Source: an uncultured Streptococcus sp.
Lineage (GTDB): Bacteria; Bacillota; Bacilli; Lactobacillales; Streptococcaceae
DNA length: 19,761 nt
Reading direction: 5' to 3'
Assembly (NCBI RefSeq): GCF_938020365.1
Contig: NZ_CALIIB010000056.1
Coordinates: forward strand, 1-19,761
The notes beneath the pieces are model-generated. The model saw only the letters and a program-made list of their open reading frames with translations. It was not told the DNA's origin and searched no databases. A program made the translations under genes and the position numbers. This document shows, one piece after another, positions 7,561 to 15,441 of the stretch. The first letter of the stretch is position 1. Each line of letters opens with the position of its first letter.

Positions 7561-8591
7561 GATACAAGGAAGAAATCTATTTTGCTTATTGGGATATGCA
7601 AAGTGTATCACAGTATCTATATGGATCGTCTGTGAAGCTGCTAGCAGATGGGCATGTTTTATATGAAAATCAGTTCATGCCGTCTGGTACAGTCATTCAT
7701 GAATGGCATTCGCAGGCAAACTATCAGGCTTTACGAAATACAAGCCAGCTTCCTGAATTGAAGCGAGGAGAAAACTATATCTTTGGCAGCCATCTGGAGA
7801 CTCTTCCTGAAAATTCGACCTACTTGAAGATTGAATTTATGAATGCGCGTGATGAGGAGATTTTTAATCAAATCATTAAGCAGGGTGAGACGATGAGCGT
7901 TCGTGTTCCTAACAATACCCATCATTATAAAATTCAATTAGTGAGTTCAGGTTGCCATCGTTTCTTGTTTGAAAGCATCTATATTGCTGAAGAAGGTGTG
8001 GCAGATTATACAGTCGATCGCTATTGGATTTCGAAATTGTTGCATAAGGATGTCAATCAAGAGACGATTTACGTTTGCTTTACGGAGCCTGATTTTAATC
8101 GGACGGGTTACATTCCAGAAATTGTTCGGGAGCATTTTCCAAATTTGTTGGTAGTCAATTCTTCCTATAAAGACGCTCTTTTGTATATGGAAAAAGAGTT
8201 CTTCGAAATCTTACTTGGAACAATTGAAAAGCTGTCTCGAGAATATTCTTTTGAAAAGGTCGCTTTTGCTGGCTATGGGCCGATTTCAAATATGGCAGCC
8301 TTGCTTTACTCACAGCAATTTGAAAATGCCTATGCTTTAGTGACTGATGATTTCATGCCAGAATTGGATTATCAGCATGTTCTGGATCGCTATCGAAATA
8401 GGGTGAATTATCCTTTATTTAGAGATTTACTACTGGAACGTTTCAATTCAGCCAGAGTAAAAGAATATGCCCATCTGAAAAATAGGCCGCGGGTACTAAC
8501 CAAAATTGATTATTTGTTGGATCAGTCCTTTTTGCTTCAAAAAATAGACTTGGAGAAAACGGAAGAGTGGATGAGAAAGAATGAAGCCTAA
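7557..8591 (+). CDS. asp3: Accessory Sec system protein Asp3, with C-terminal extension
   Basis: The third member of the Asp1-3 complex, which in relatives contributes carbohydrate binding and substrate delivery to SecA2. Residues 1-150 are the recognisable beta-sandwich-like Asp3 domain (YWDMQSVSQYLYGSSVKLL, VIHEWHS, LKIEFMN...). Residues about 150-344 form an extra alpha/beta domain that may be a degenerate hydrolase: FAGYGPISNMAALLY (residues 237-251) looks like the Asp2 nucleophile-elbow region but lacks the GxSxG serine. The start is GTG at 7557, using the GTGA overlap with the asp2 stop, a classic coupled start. The stop overlaps secA2 by 11 bases. Assignment rests on motif content and invariant gene order. 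Confidence 0.88.
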   Translation: MRYKEEIYFAYWDMQSVSQYLYGSSVKLLADGHVLYENQFMPSGTVIHEWHSQANYQALRNTSQLPELKRGENYIFGSHLETLPENSTYLKIEFMNARDEEIFNQIIKQGETMSVRVPNNTHHYKIQLVSSGCHRFLFESIYIAEEGVADYTVDRYWISKLLHKDVNQETIYVCFTEPDFNRTGYIPEIVREHFPNLLVVNSSYKDALLYMEKEFFEILLGTIEKLSREYSFEKVAFAGYGPISNMAALLYSQQFENAYALVTDDFMPELDYQHVLDRYRNRVNYPLFRDLLLERFNSARVKEYAHLKNRPRVLTKIDYLLDQSFLLQKIDLEKTEEWMRKNEA

Positions 8592-10968
8592 AAAATTACA
8601 TTTAGCTAATTCCTTTAAACTAAGGCGATATAAAAAAATCTTAGAAAAGATTAATCAGCTTTCTAATAATTATGCAGCCATGTCAGATGAAGAATTGCAG
8701 GCTAAAACTCAATGGTTTAAAGGCCGTCTTTCCAAGGGAGAAAGGCTGCAGGAAATTTTACCAGAAGCCTATGCCACCATTCGTGAAGCGGCTAAGCGCG
8801 TCTTGGGGCTCTACCCTTACGATGTACAAATCCTAGGTGCCTTAGTCATGCAAGACAATCAGATTGCCGAGATGAGGACGGGAGAGGGCAAAACACTAAC
8901 AGCAATTCTGCCCTTGTACTTAAATGCTTTAACTGGAAACAGCACCATCTTGGTTACTGCCAATGAATATTTGGCGATACGCGATGCTAAACAAATGGCT
9001 CCTGTTTTTCATTACTTAGGAATGACAGTTGGGATTGGTGTTTCAGAAAATCCAGCTAAAAGATTGAAGGTTGCGCAAAAGCAGCGGATTTATCAAAGTG
9101 ATATTGTGTATACAACACATAGTGCGCTGGGATTTGATTATCTTGAAGAAAATTTAGCGACCTCTCAAGCAAAGAAATTCTTGCCTAAGTTCTATTTCTG
9201 TTTAGTGGATGAGGTTGATGCAGCTCTCTTGGATAGTGCCCAGATGCCTCTGATTATATCAGGCTCTCCGCGGGTTCAGTCCAATCTATTTGTTACCTGT
9301 GATGAGTTTGTTAAGACCTTGAAGGAAGGGGAAGATTTTAAGCTAGATTCGACTCGGACTTCAGTCTGGTTGACGAGAAAAGGTGTCAAGGAAGCAGAAG
9401 TATACTTCCGTGTACAAAATGCTTACGATCCAAATAACTACCAACTGATCCGTCAAATCAATTTGGCCTTAAGGGCCAATCATTTATTTGAAAAAGATCG
9501 TCAGTATACTGTAGAAAATGGCGAAGTTAAGCTGATGGATGAGGCAACAGGGCGAGTTTTAGAAGGGAATAAACTCCAATCTGGTTTGCACCAAGCCTTG
9601 GAAGCGAGAGAACGCGTGAAGATTTCCTTAGAAACACGTTCTATGGCCTCTATTACCTATCAAAATTTGTTCAAGATGTTTCCTAAATTGGCGGGGATGA
9701 CGGGTACAGGGAAGGTCTGTGAAGATGAATTTCGTGAAGTGTATGACTTGGGAGTGGTCGTTGTACCAACTAGAAAACCCAATCAACGGATTGATTATCC
9801 AGATGAGATCTATCTAACTATCCCTCAAAAACTTTATGCTTCTTTGGATTATATTAAAAAATTACACAAAAAGGGACAGCCAGTTCTGATTGCAACAGGA
9901 TCGGTAAGAATGTCAGAAATTTACTCCATGCTCCTGCTGCAGGAAGGAATTGCTCATAATGTGCTAAATGCCTATAATGCAGCAAAAGAAGCAGAGATGA
10001 TTGCACAGGCTGGCCGGCGTTCTGCGGTAACCGTCGCAACCTCTATGGCTGGTCGGGGAACGGATATTATCTTAGAAGAAGGCGTTGCTAAATTAGGCGG
10101 ACTGGCGGTTATTGGAACAGAGAGAATGTCCAGCGAACGAGTGGATTTGCAGCTTCGTGGTCGTGCAGGCCGTCAAGGTGCGCCTGGACTAAGTAAATTC
10201 TTTGTTTCACTCGAAGATGACATTATTACGAAGACTGGCAGTAAGTGGATCAATGATTTTTATCAGAAAGAAGTCTCTAAGCCAGAGGAAAAACAGAAGG
10301 TTCATCTAAAATCGGTTCGTATTAAATATGAGGTGACAGAAGCTCAGAGAAACAGCGATAATGCGGCAGCTGCTTCAAGACGATCAACAGAGCAGTATGA
10401 CGAAAGTATCCGAATTCAACGGCAAATCATTTATAATAAGCGTAATGACATTATTGCTCGTCCTGACTTTAAACTAGAATATTTTTTATCTGTTTTATCA
10501 GATGCTATGGACGCCTATATGAAGAAGCATCCATTTAAAGAGCAGGCCGATTTGTATCGATTTGTTTTGGATAATATTAGCTACTATTGTCAAGGCATTC
10601 CAAGAGATTTAGATGTGACAAACATTCGTCAAGTTAAGAAGTTTCTATCTAAGCTTTTCATTGAAGAATATCAGCGAAAACGCGATAGAATTGAGGATTC
10701 AGAACTGTTTGGGCAGCTTCAGCGCATCGCAGTGTTAAGAGCAGTGGATGATTGCTGGGTGGAGCAAGTTGACTATCTCCAACAATTTCAAACTTTAGTG
10801 GTTAGTCAAGGTTATGCGCAAAAGAATCCTGTATATGAGTTTCATAAAGAGGCTTTTGAGTCATATAAGAGAATGAATGCAGACATGAATCTTAAAATTA
10901 TAAAAAATATGGCGCTTAGTTATGTCAATGTTCAGCCTACAGGGAAATTAGAGGTTTTCTTTGGCTAA
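8581..10968 (+). CDS. secA2: Accessory Sec ATPase SecA2
   Basis: This peripheral membrane ATPase drives serine-rich glycoprotein through SecY2. All SecA motor motifs are visible in the 795 residues: Walker A MRTGEGKT (98-105), DEAD-like VDEVD (209-213), motif V TSMAGRGTDI (487-496) and the arginine-finger motif QLRGRAGRQG (524-533). A preprotein cross-linking region lies between the two halves of NBD1. The C-terminus ends at VNVQPTGKLEVFFG, with no zinc-binding CxCxnC tail; absence of that tail and the shorter length are typical of SecA2 versus SecA1. The ATG overlaps the asp3 3' end. A consensus promoter begins 4 bases after the stop, so transcription of the downstream module is at least partly independent. 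Confidence 0.95.
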   Translation: MKPKKLHLANSFKLRRYKKILEKINQLSNNYAAMSDEELQAKTQWFKGRLSKGERLQEILPEAYATIREAAKRVLGLYPYDVQILGALVMQDNQIAEMRTGEGKTLTAILPLYLNALTGNSTILVTANEYLAIRDAKQMAPVFHYLGMTVGIGVSENPAKRLKVAQKQRIYQSDIVYTTHSALGFDYLEENLATSQAKKFLPKFYFCLVDEVDAALLDSAQMPLIISGSPRVQSNLFVTCDEFVKTLKEGEDFKLDSTRTSVWLTRKGVKEAEVYFRVQNAYDPNNYQLIRQINLALRANHLFEKDRQYTVENGEVKLMDEATGRVLEGNKLQSGLHQALEARERVKISLETRSMASITYQNLFKMFPKLAGMTGTGKVCEDEFREVYDLGVVVVPTRKPNQRIDYPDEIYLTIPQKLYASLDYIKKLHKKGQPVLIATGSVRMSEIYSMLLLQEGIAHNVLNAYNAAKEAEMIAQAGRRSAVTVATSMAGRGTDIILEEGVAKLGGLAVIGTERMSSERVDLQLRGRAGRQGAPGLSKFFVSLEDDIITKTGSKWINDFYQKEVSKPEEKQKVHLKSVRIKYEVTEAQRNSDNAAAASRRSTEQYDESIRIQRQIIYNKRNDIIARPDFKLEYFLSVLSDAMDAYMKKHPFKEQADLYRFVLDNISYYCQGIPRDLDVTNIRQVKKFLSKLFIEEYQRKRDRIEDSELFGQLQRIAVLRAVDDCWVEQVDYLQQFQTLVVSQGYAQKNPVYEFHKEAFESYKRMNADMNLKIIKNMALSYVNVQPTGKLEVFFG

Positions 10969-10972
10969 AGTT

Positions 10973-11001
10973 TTGACAGATTGTGCTATAGACTTTATAA
11001 T
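10973..11001 (+). promoter_or_regulatory. Perfect-consensus SigA promoter for the serine-rich protein gene
   Basis: TTGACA (10973-10978), 17 bases, TATAAT (10996-11001): both hexamers match the consensus exactly at optimal spacing. The predicted start is near 11008, giving a leader of about 30 bases. It rules out the upstream TTG at 10981 as a start codon, since that lies within the spacer. Expression is predicted to be strong and constitutive. Confidence 0.9.
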
Positions 11002-11037
11002 AGGGATATAACTGCATTCGGGAGAAAATGTATATTT

Positions 11038-13935
11038 ATGGGTAAGAATAATAAAGCAAAATCAAAGGGGTTTAAGCGCGTTATATCGAAGTTTAAACGA
11101 TTGGTGACGGAGGATGATAATTATTATGATCCGGATGCAGCCATCTTAAAACCGATTAGCCGAAAACCCCAAGAGCAGAATCAGGTTGTGTTAGGTGTTA
11201 ATGAAGAATTAAAACCAGAGACAGAACCAATTTCTATTATGGAAGACTTTGAGGATTTTCAAGCCAATAATAGCTTGGTAGTAGATGATCTGATAAAAAA
11301 TGTCAGCCAAAGTTTATCAATGAGCGTTTCGACCTCAATGAGTTTGTCTGCTGAACATTTCGACAGTGACTCTGTTTCAATAAGCGAGAGTTCTCTTCAA
11401 GATTCGCTGTGGGGAAATGATTCATTAGAGACTTATTCTTTAGACTCTTCTCATATTATCGATCGGTCAGATTCAGAATCTGAGCTGGTTCTTGAAGATG
11501 AATCTCTATCCGCTTCTATCAGTGCTAGCGAGAGTCTTTCCGAGTCTGAATACTGGAGTATTTTCGACTCTGGGTCCCTCAGCATATCAGAGTCAGATTT
11601 GCTTTATGAGAGTGAGTGGTTATCCGCTTCTGTCAGTGCAAGCGAGAGCCTTTCTGAGTCTGAATACTGGAGTATCTTCGAAACGGAGTCCCTCAGCATA
11701 TCAGAGTCAGATTCGCTTTATGAGAGTGGATGGCTATCCGCTTCTATCAGTGCAAGCGAGAGCCTTTCCGAGTCTGAGTACTGGAGTATCTTTGAATCTG
11801 AATCTCTCAGCATATCAGAGTCAGATTCACTTTATGAGAGTGAATGGCTATCCGCTTCTATCAGTGCAAGTGAGAGCCTTTCTGAGTCTGAGTACTGGAG
11901 TATTTTCGAATCTGAATCTCTCAGCATATCAGAATCAGATTCACTTTATGAGAGTGAGTGGTTATCCGCTTCTATCAGTGCAAGCGAGAGTCTTTCCGAG
12001 TCGGCTTCTATCCTTCTTAGCGAATTCGTTTCAACTTCGGTAGCAGATAGTCAGTCAGTTTCTCTGTCAGAATCCATTAGTGCCAGTCTGAGCCTTTCAG
12101 AATCTGAGTCTCTAAGTGCCTTAGAAAAGACTTCTATGAGTCTTTCAGATTCAGTTTATGAGGAGGAAGCTGATTCACCTTCAGTAAACGAGAATAAACC
12201 GGATACTTTCTTGATTTCTCTTAGCACTAGCCTGAGCCTCTCTACTTCTGAATGGTTAGCTCAGTCTGAGTTTACTTCCCTTAGCCTTTCGGCATCTGAA
12301 TCTTTGAGCATCAGTCAGTCTCTATCCTTGAGTGAAGCATTTTCTCAACTTCTTTTCGAGTCTGAATCAGCCAAGGAGAGTCAGCAGCTATCAGAATCAC
12401 TTAGCCATAGCCAGTCCCTTTCTCTTTCAGAATCTTTGAGTGAATGGACAGTAACTTCTCTCAGTCTCAGTGAGTCAATCTCTTTGAGTGAGTCAATCTC
12501 CCTGAGTGAGTCCATTGCCGAGTATACTTGGTTAAGTTCTTCATTATCGGTTAGTGCCTCTGTTGCCCAATCCGAATTGGAAAGCCAATTGGCATCAATT
12601 TCCGAGTCTATTAGTGTCTCAGAATCTCTCAGTCAGAGTGTGAGCGTCTTCACTTCTTTCAGCTTGAGTGAGTCAGTTTCCTTGAGTGAATCCGAAAGTC
12701 TCAGTGCGTCAAGCTCCTTGAGTTTGAGTGAGTCAATTTTCTTGAGTGAATCTGAAAGCCTTAGTCAGAGTCTCAGCCTCTCAGAATCCTTGAGCCAAAG
12801 TGTCAGCACTTCACTCTCTTTGAGCCTCAGTGAGTCAATTTCAGTCAGTCAATCTGAACAAGAAAGTCAGAGCCTTAGTGTGTCAGAATCCTTGAGTCAG
12901 AGTGCAAGTATTTCGACTTCCTTTAGTTTGAGCGAATCACTTTCCGAATATACTTGGCTCAGTTCTTCACTCTCAGCTAGTGCCTCTGTTGCCCAATCTG
13001 AATTGGAAAGCAAGTTAACATCGATTTCCGACTCTATTAGTCAGAGTGCTTCAATCACTCTGAGTGTTTCAGAATCTCTCAGTCAGAGTGCAAGCCTTTC
13101 AACTGTCTTTAGTTTAAGTGAATCAGTTTCCTTGAGTGATTCTGAAAGCCTTAGTCAGAGCCTCAGTGTTTCAGAATCCTTGAGTCAAAGCTTGAGTGTT
13201 TCAAGCTCCTTGAGTTTGATTGAGTCCGAAAGCCTTAGCCAGAGTCTCAGTATCTCTGAATCATTAAGTGAGAGTGCAAGCCTTTCAACTTTTTTAAGTT
13301 TGAGTCAATCAATTTCAGAGTATAATTGGCTCAGTTCGTCACTCTCAGTTAGTGCTTCTGTTGCCCAATCTGCATATGAGAGCAAGTTAATTTCAGTTTC
13401 AGAGTCGGTTAGTCAGAGCACCTCAACCTCTATCAGTCTTTCAGAATCTCTTAGTCATAGTGTCAGCATCTCAACTTCCTTTAGTTTGAGTGAGTCGATT
13501 TCCCTGAGTGAATCAGAGCAAATCAGTCAAAGTATTGTGAGAGTTTCCTTATCTGAGTTTTATAGCATTTCAGTCTCAGAGTTGCTTTCTTACAGACAGA
13601 GTGTTTCAGAGTCTAAGTCAGTATCACATAGTTTACAAGTCTCAGAATCTCTGTCACTTAGCTTGTCTCGAACAGAGTCAATGCGTCTTGCTTATCAACA
13701 AGAATCGCTTGATAGCATGAACCTTGCATCTCAGGAGCTTTCAGAGACAGTTGCACTATCTCAAGAAAGCTTGTCTGTTCAAGTGTCTGCAACTCCAAAC
13801 TTGAGCGTGACAGATCAAGAGGCATATCAGATGGTAAGACCAGGTTTACAGCCAATTTCTCCTGACTTAAAAAATGTCGCTAGCACATTATCTGGGTTGG
13901 CTTCAATCGCTCAAAATAAGAAAGACCAGCGATAA
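11038..13935 (+). CDS. Serine-rich repeat protein without signal peptide or wall anchor
   Basis: A 965-residue protein, probably the glycosylation target of GtfA/GtfB. Residues 1-90 are charged and not repetitive: a basic amphipathic stretch (GFKRVISKFKRLV, about 11-23) followed by EDDNYYD and an acidic linker. From about residue 90 to 900 it is Ser-dominated (SLSxSES patterns), with 38-residue tandem repeats at 157-322 and three dispersed Tyr/Trp-containing units. The last 60 residues return to ordinary composition and end in QNKKDQR. No hydrophobic segment, KxYKxGKxW signal, LPxTG or TM tail is present, unlike GspB/SrpA/Fap1. The ATG 11038 is chosen because the in-frame TTG 10981 falls inside the promoter; GGAG at 11021 is rather distant (13 bases). 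The frame is intact over 965 codons, arguing against decay. Confidence 0.85.
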   Translation: MGKNNKAKSKGFKRVISKFKRLVTEDDNYYDPDAAILKPISRKPQEQNQVVLGVNEELKPETEPISIMEDFEDFQANNSLVVDDLIKNVSQSLSMSVSTSMSLSAEHFDSDSVSISESSLQDSLWGNDSLETYSLDSSHIIDRSDSESELVLEDESLSASISASESLSESEYWSIFDSGSLSISESDLLYESEWLSASVSASESLSESEYWSIFETESLSISESDSLYESGWLSASISASESLSESEYWSIFESESLSISESDSLYESEWLSASISASESLSESEYWSIFESESLSISESDSLYESEWLSASISASESLSESASILLSEFVSTSVADSQSVSLSESISASLSLSESESLSALEKTSMSLSDSVYEEEADSPSVNENKPDTFLISLSTSLSLSTSEWLAQSEFTSLSLSASESLSISQSLSLSEAFSQLLFESESAKESQQLSESLSHSQSLSLSESLSEWTVTSLSLSESISLSESISLSESIAEYTWLSSSLSVSASVAQSELESQLASISESISVSESLSQSVSVFTSFSLSESVSLSESESLSASSSLSLSESIFLSESESLSQSLSLSESLSQSVSTSLSLSLSESISVSQSEQESQSLSVSESLSQSASISTSFSLSESLSEYTWLSSSLSASASVAQSELESKLTSISDSISQSASITLSVSESLSQSASLSTVFSLSESVSLSDSESLSQSLSVSESLSQSLSVSSSLSLIESESLSQSLSISESLSESASLSTFLSLSQSISEYNWLSSSLSVSASVAQSAYESKLISVSESVSQSTSTSISLSESLSHSVSISTSFSLSESISLSESEQISQSIVRVSLSEFYSISVSELLSYRQSVSESKSVSHSLQVSESLSLSLSRTESMRLAYQQESLDSMNLASQELSETVALSQESLSVQVSATPNLSVTDQEAYQMVRPGLQPISPDLKNVASTLSGLASIAQNKKDQR
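11506..12003 (+). repeat. 114-bp tandem repeats in the serine-rich gene (4 full + 1 partial)
   Basis: Four full units start at 11506, 11620, 11734 and 11848, each 114 bases (38 residues), followed by a partial unit from 11962. Each unit reads LSAS[IV]SASESLSES, then EYWSIF, then SLSISES, then LYES.W. The copies differ by only a few residues, with synonymous drift, indicating recent duplication. The aromatic pairs make these unlike plain SxS repeats. Confidence 0.9.
12520..13407 (+). repeat. Three dispersed 30-residue units in the serine-rich gene
   Basis: Units at 12520-12609, 12946-13035 and 13318-13407 (residues 495, 637 and 761 onward) share EY[TN]WLSSSLS[VA]SASVAQS, then ESxLxS[IV]S. They are separated by 142 and 124 residues of degenerate Ser repeats, so the region is built of three large modules with these units as boundaries. 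Confidence 0.85.
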
Positions 13936-13942
13936 TTTTAAA

Positions 13943-13966
13943 GATACTAGAGGATGCAATAGTATC
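13943..13966 (+). other. Hairpin between the serine-rich gene and the GH1-like gene
   Basis: GATACTA (13943-13949) pairs with TAGTATC (13960-13966) around a 10-base loop. No T-run follows, so it is not a terminator. The GH1-like gene has no obvious promoter of its own and probably reads through from 10973. Confidence 0.45.
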
Positions 13967-13998
13967 CACATATATTCACAAAATCAAAAGGAGTCATT

Positions 13999-15174
13999 AT
14001 GATTAGAAATACGATGCCCAACAGCAATAAAGGTTTGGGAACGACGGATGTATTACCAATTAGTGAACCACGTATAGGAGTACTGACAGGGGAAATCAAC
14101 TACAAAAAAGTACCAATAGGTGCCTATGATCTTTTGGGGCAATTTACTTTAGCGAGTCAACCGGATTATGTTAGTGATTTGAATATGATTCAATCGATGG
14201 GCTTCAATGTTTATAGAATTTCTATCTCTTGGGCGCGAATTTTCCCAACTGGTGAAGAAGCGCAGCCAAGTGAAGAAGGTTTGAAATATTATGAGACTAT
14301 CATTGATCAAGTTTTGCAAAAGGATATTGAACCGATTGTAACTTTAAGTCATTTCGATCTTCCTCTTCATCTGTATGAAAAATACGGTGCGTGGAAGAGC
14401 CGCAAGATGATTGAACTTTATGAGCATTATACAGAAGCTGTTTTCAGACATTTTAAAGACAAGGTAAGATATTGGATTACCTTTAATGAATTTAATATTT
14501 TACACCATTTACCATATCTTGGTGGCGGTCTGTCTTTTGAAGATGGAGAAAATCGAAACCAACGAATCTGGCAGGCGGCTCACTATCAATTGGTCGCTTC
14601 GGCACGTGCTGTTAAGCTTGGAAAATCAATCAATCCAGAATTTCAATTTGGCGGCATGTTGGTAGTTAGTCGTAACTATAGTCAGAATCTAGATAGTGCG
14701 ATTGATGCGATGGAAGCAGAAGTCAAGAACCGTGAAAACTATGTCTTTACAGATGTACAAGTTCGTGGCTCTTATCCAAACCATTTCTTGCGCCGTTTAG
14801 AACGTGAGCAGATTGCTTTAGATATTGAAAATGATGACTTCTTTGACTTACGAGTCGGAAAGGTTGATTTTGTTAGCTTTAGTTACCATGCATCTAGTAA
14901 TTCTCAAGAAGTCTTTATCAATAAATATGGCTATAATAACACCAATAAGAATCCAATTGATCCTGTAGGTCTTCGTCTAGCTATGAATAATCTTTATGAC
15001 CGCTATCAAAAGCCACTATTTATTGTGGAAGATGATCTAGTATTAGATGAGTCAGACAGCCGATCAATAGAAGAGCTAAAAACGAATATTCAAGAGATCG
15101 TTAAAACAGTAGAATATGATGGCGTTGAACTTCTTGGTTATGCACCTCTTAGCTGGGTAGATCTCAATTTCTAA
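13999..15174 (+). CDS. Shortened GH1 (beta-glycosidase family) protein
   Basis: A 391-residue protein clearly related to family 1 glycosidases such as 6-phospho-beta-glucosidase, but shorter than the usual 460-480. Seen: MGFNVYRISISWARIFPTG, TLSHFDLP with His118, the acid/base motif WITFNE with Glu164, and a nucleophile-like FIVEDD with Glu344 (normally (V/I)(V/T)ENG). Missing: the N-terminal strand with FLWGxATAxxQxEG, including the Gln that contacts sugar at subsite -1, and about 60 residues beyond SWVDL at the C-terminus. AAAAGGAG directly before the ATG confirms the start, so the short N-terminus is real. Both catalytic Glu persist, yet the barrel is incomplete. It could be a weak enzyme, or a lectin-like or structural protein acting on the O-glycans of the neighbouring serine-rich protein (inference). 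No signal peptide, so cytoplasmic. Confidence 0.85.
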   Translation: MIRNTMPNSNKGLGTTDVLPISEPRIGVLTGEINYKKVPIGAYDLLGQFTLASQPDYVSDLNMIQSMGFNVYRISISWARIFPTGEEAQPSEEGLKYYETIIDQVLQKDIEPIVTLSHFDLPLHLYEKYGAWKSRKMIELYEHYTEAVFRHFKDKVRYWITFNEFNILHHLPYLGGGLSFEDGENRNQRIWQAAHYQLVASARAVKLGKSINPEFQFGGMLVVSRNYSQNLDSAIDAMEAEVKNRENYVFTDVQVRGSYPNHFLRRLEREQIALDIENDDFFDLRVGKVDFVSFSYHASSNSQEVFINKYGYNNTNKNPIDPVGLRLAMNNLYDRYQKPLFIVEDDLVLDESDSRSIEELKTNIQEIVKTVEYDGVELLGYAPLSWVDLNF

Positions 15175-15212
15175 AATAGACGCTTTTACATTTAGTTACC
15201 TTTTAAGAAAAT

Positions 15213-15253
15213 ACCTGAATGGATCATACATCATCTATTCAGGTGTTTTTGTT
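15213..15253 (+). terminator. Intrinsic terminator after the GH1-like gene
   Basis: ACCTGAAT (15213-15220) pairs with ATTCAGGT (15237-15244), extended inward by GGAT/ATCT pairing (one G-T) to about 12 base pairs, and followed by GTTTTTGTTT. It separates the serine-rich/GH1-like unit from the next one. Confidence 0.9.
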
Positions 15254-15384
15254 TATAAAAGAATAAGGTTACAAAACTAAGAAAAGCATAGAGCTAGTGG
15301 GTAAATAGAATTTTATTGGCTCCTGTAGTATCCGGATTTTTTTGCTCGGAGACTTATAAAACAATGGTAATAAGCGTCATTTTA

Positions 15385-15393
15385 TGCTACAAT
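15385..15393 (+). promoter_or_regulatory. Extended -10 promoter of the coiled-coil/gtfAB unit
   Basis: TGCTACAAT is an extended -10 (TGN + TACAAT), with predicted start near 15400. A second -10-like TATAAT lies at 15407-15412 but has no good -35 at 17 bases. Either fits the gene start at 15442; the extended one is preferred. Confidence 0.55.
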
Positions 15394-15441
15394 TGATAAG
15401 ATAGTATATAATTAGAATAAATGAAGAATAGAGGGAGCAGA

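Noticed and set aside
10981..11037. TTG-initiated N-terminal extension of the serine-rich protein
   Set aside because: The TTG lies within the spacer between perfect -35 and -10 boxes, upstream of the predicted transcription start.
11492..12043. 183-residue plus-strand frame with its own repeat pattern
   Set aside because: It is a shadow of the 114-bp tandem repeats read in another frame; the serine-rich frame is the one that continues intact.
11506..13500. Possible CRISPR-like array because of regular repeats
   Set aside because: The repeats are in-frame coding units of 114 bases without unique spacers; no cas genes are present.
15421..15441. Upstream ATG adding seven residues to the coiled-coil protein
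   Set aside because: There is no ribosome site before it, and the GAGGGAG that serves ATG 15442 lies between the two.
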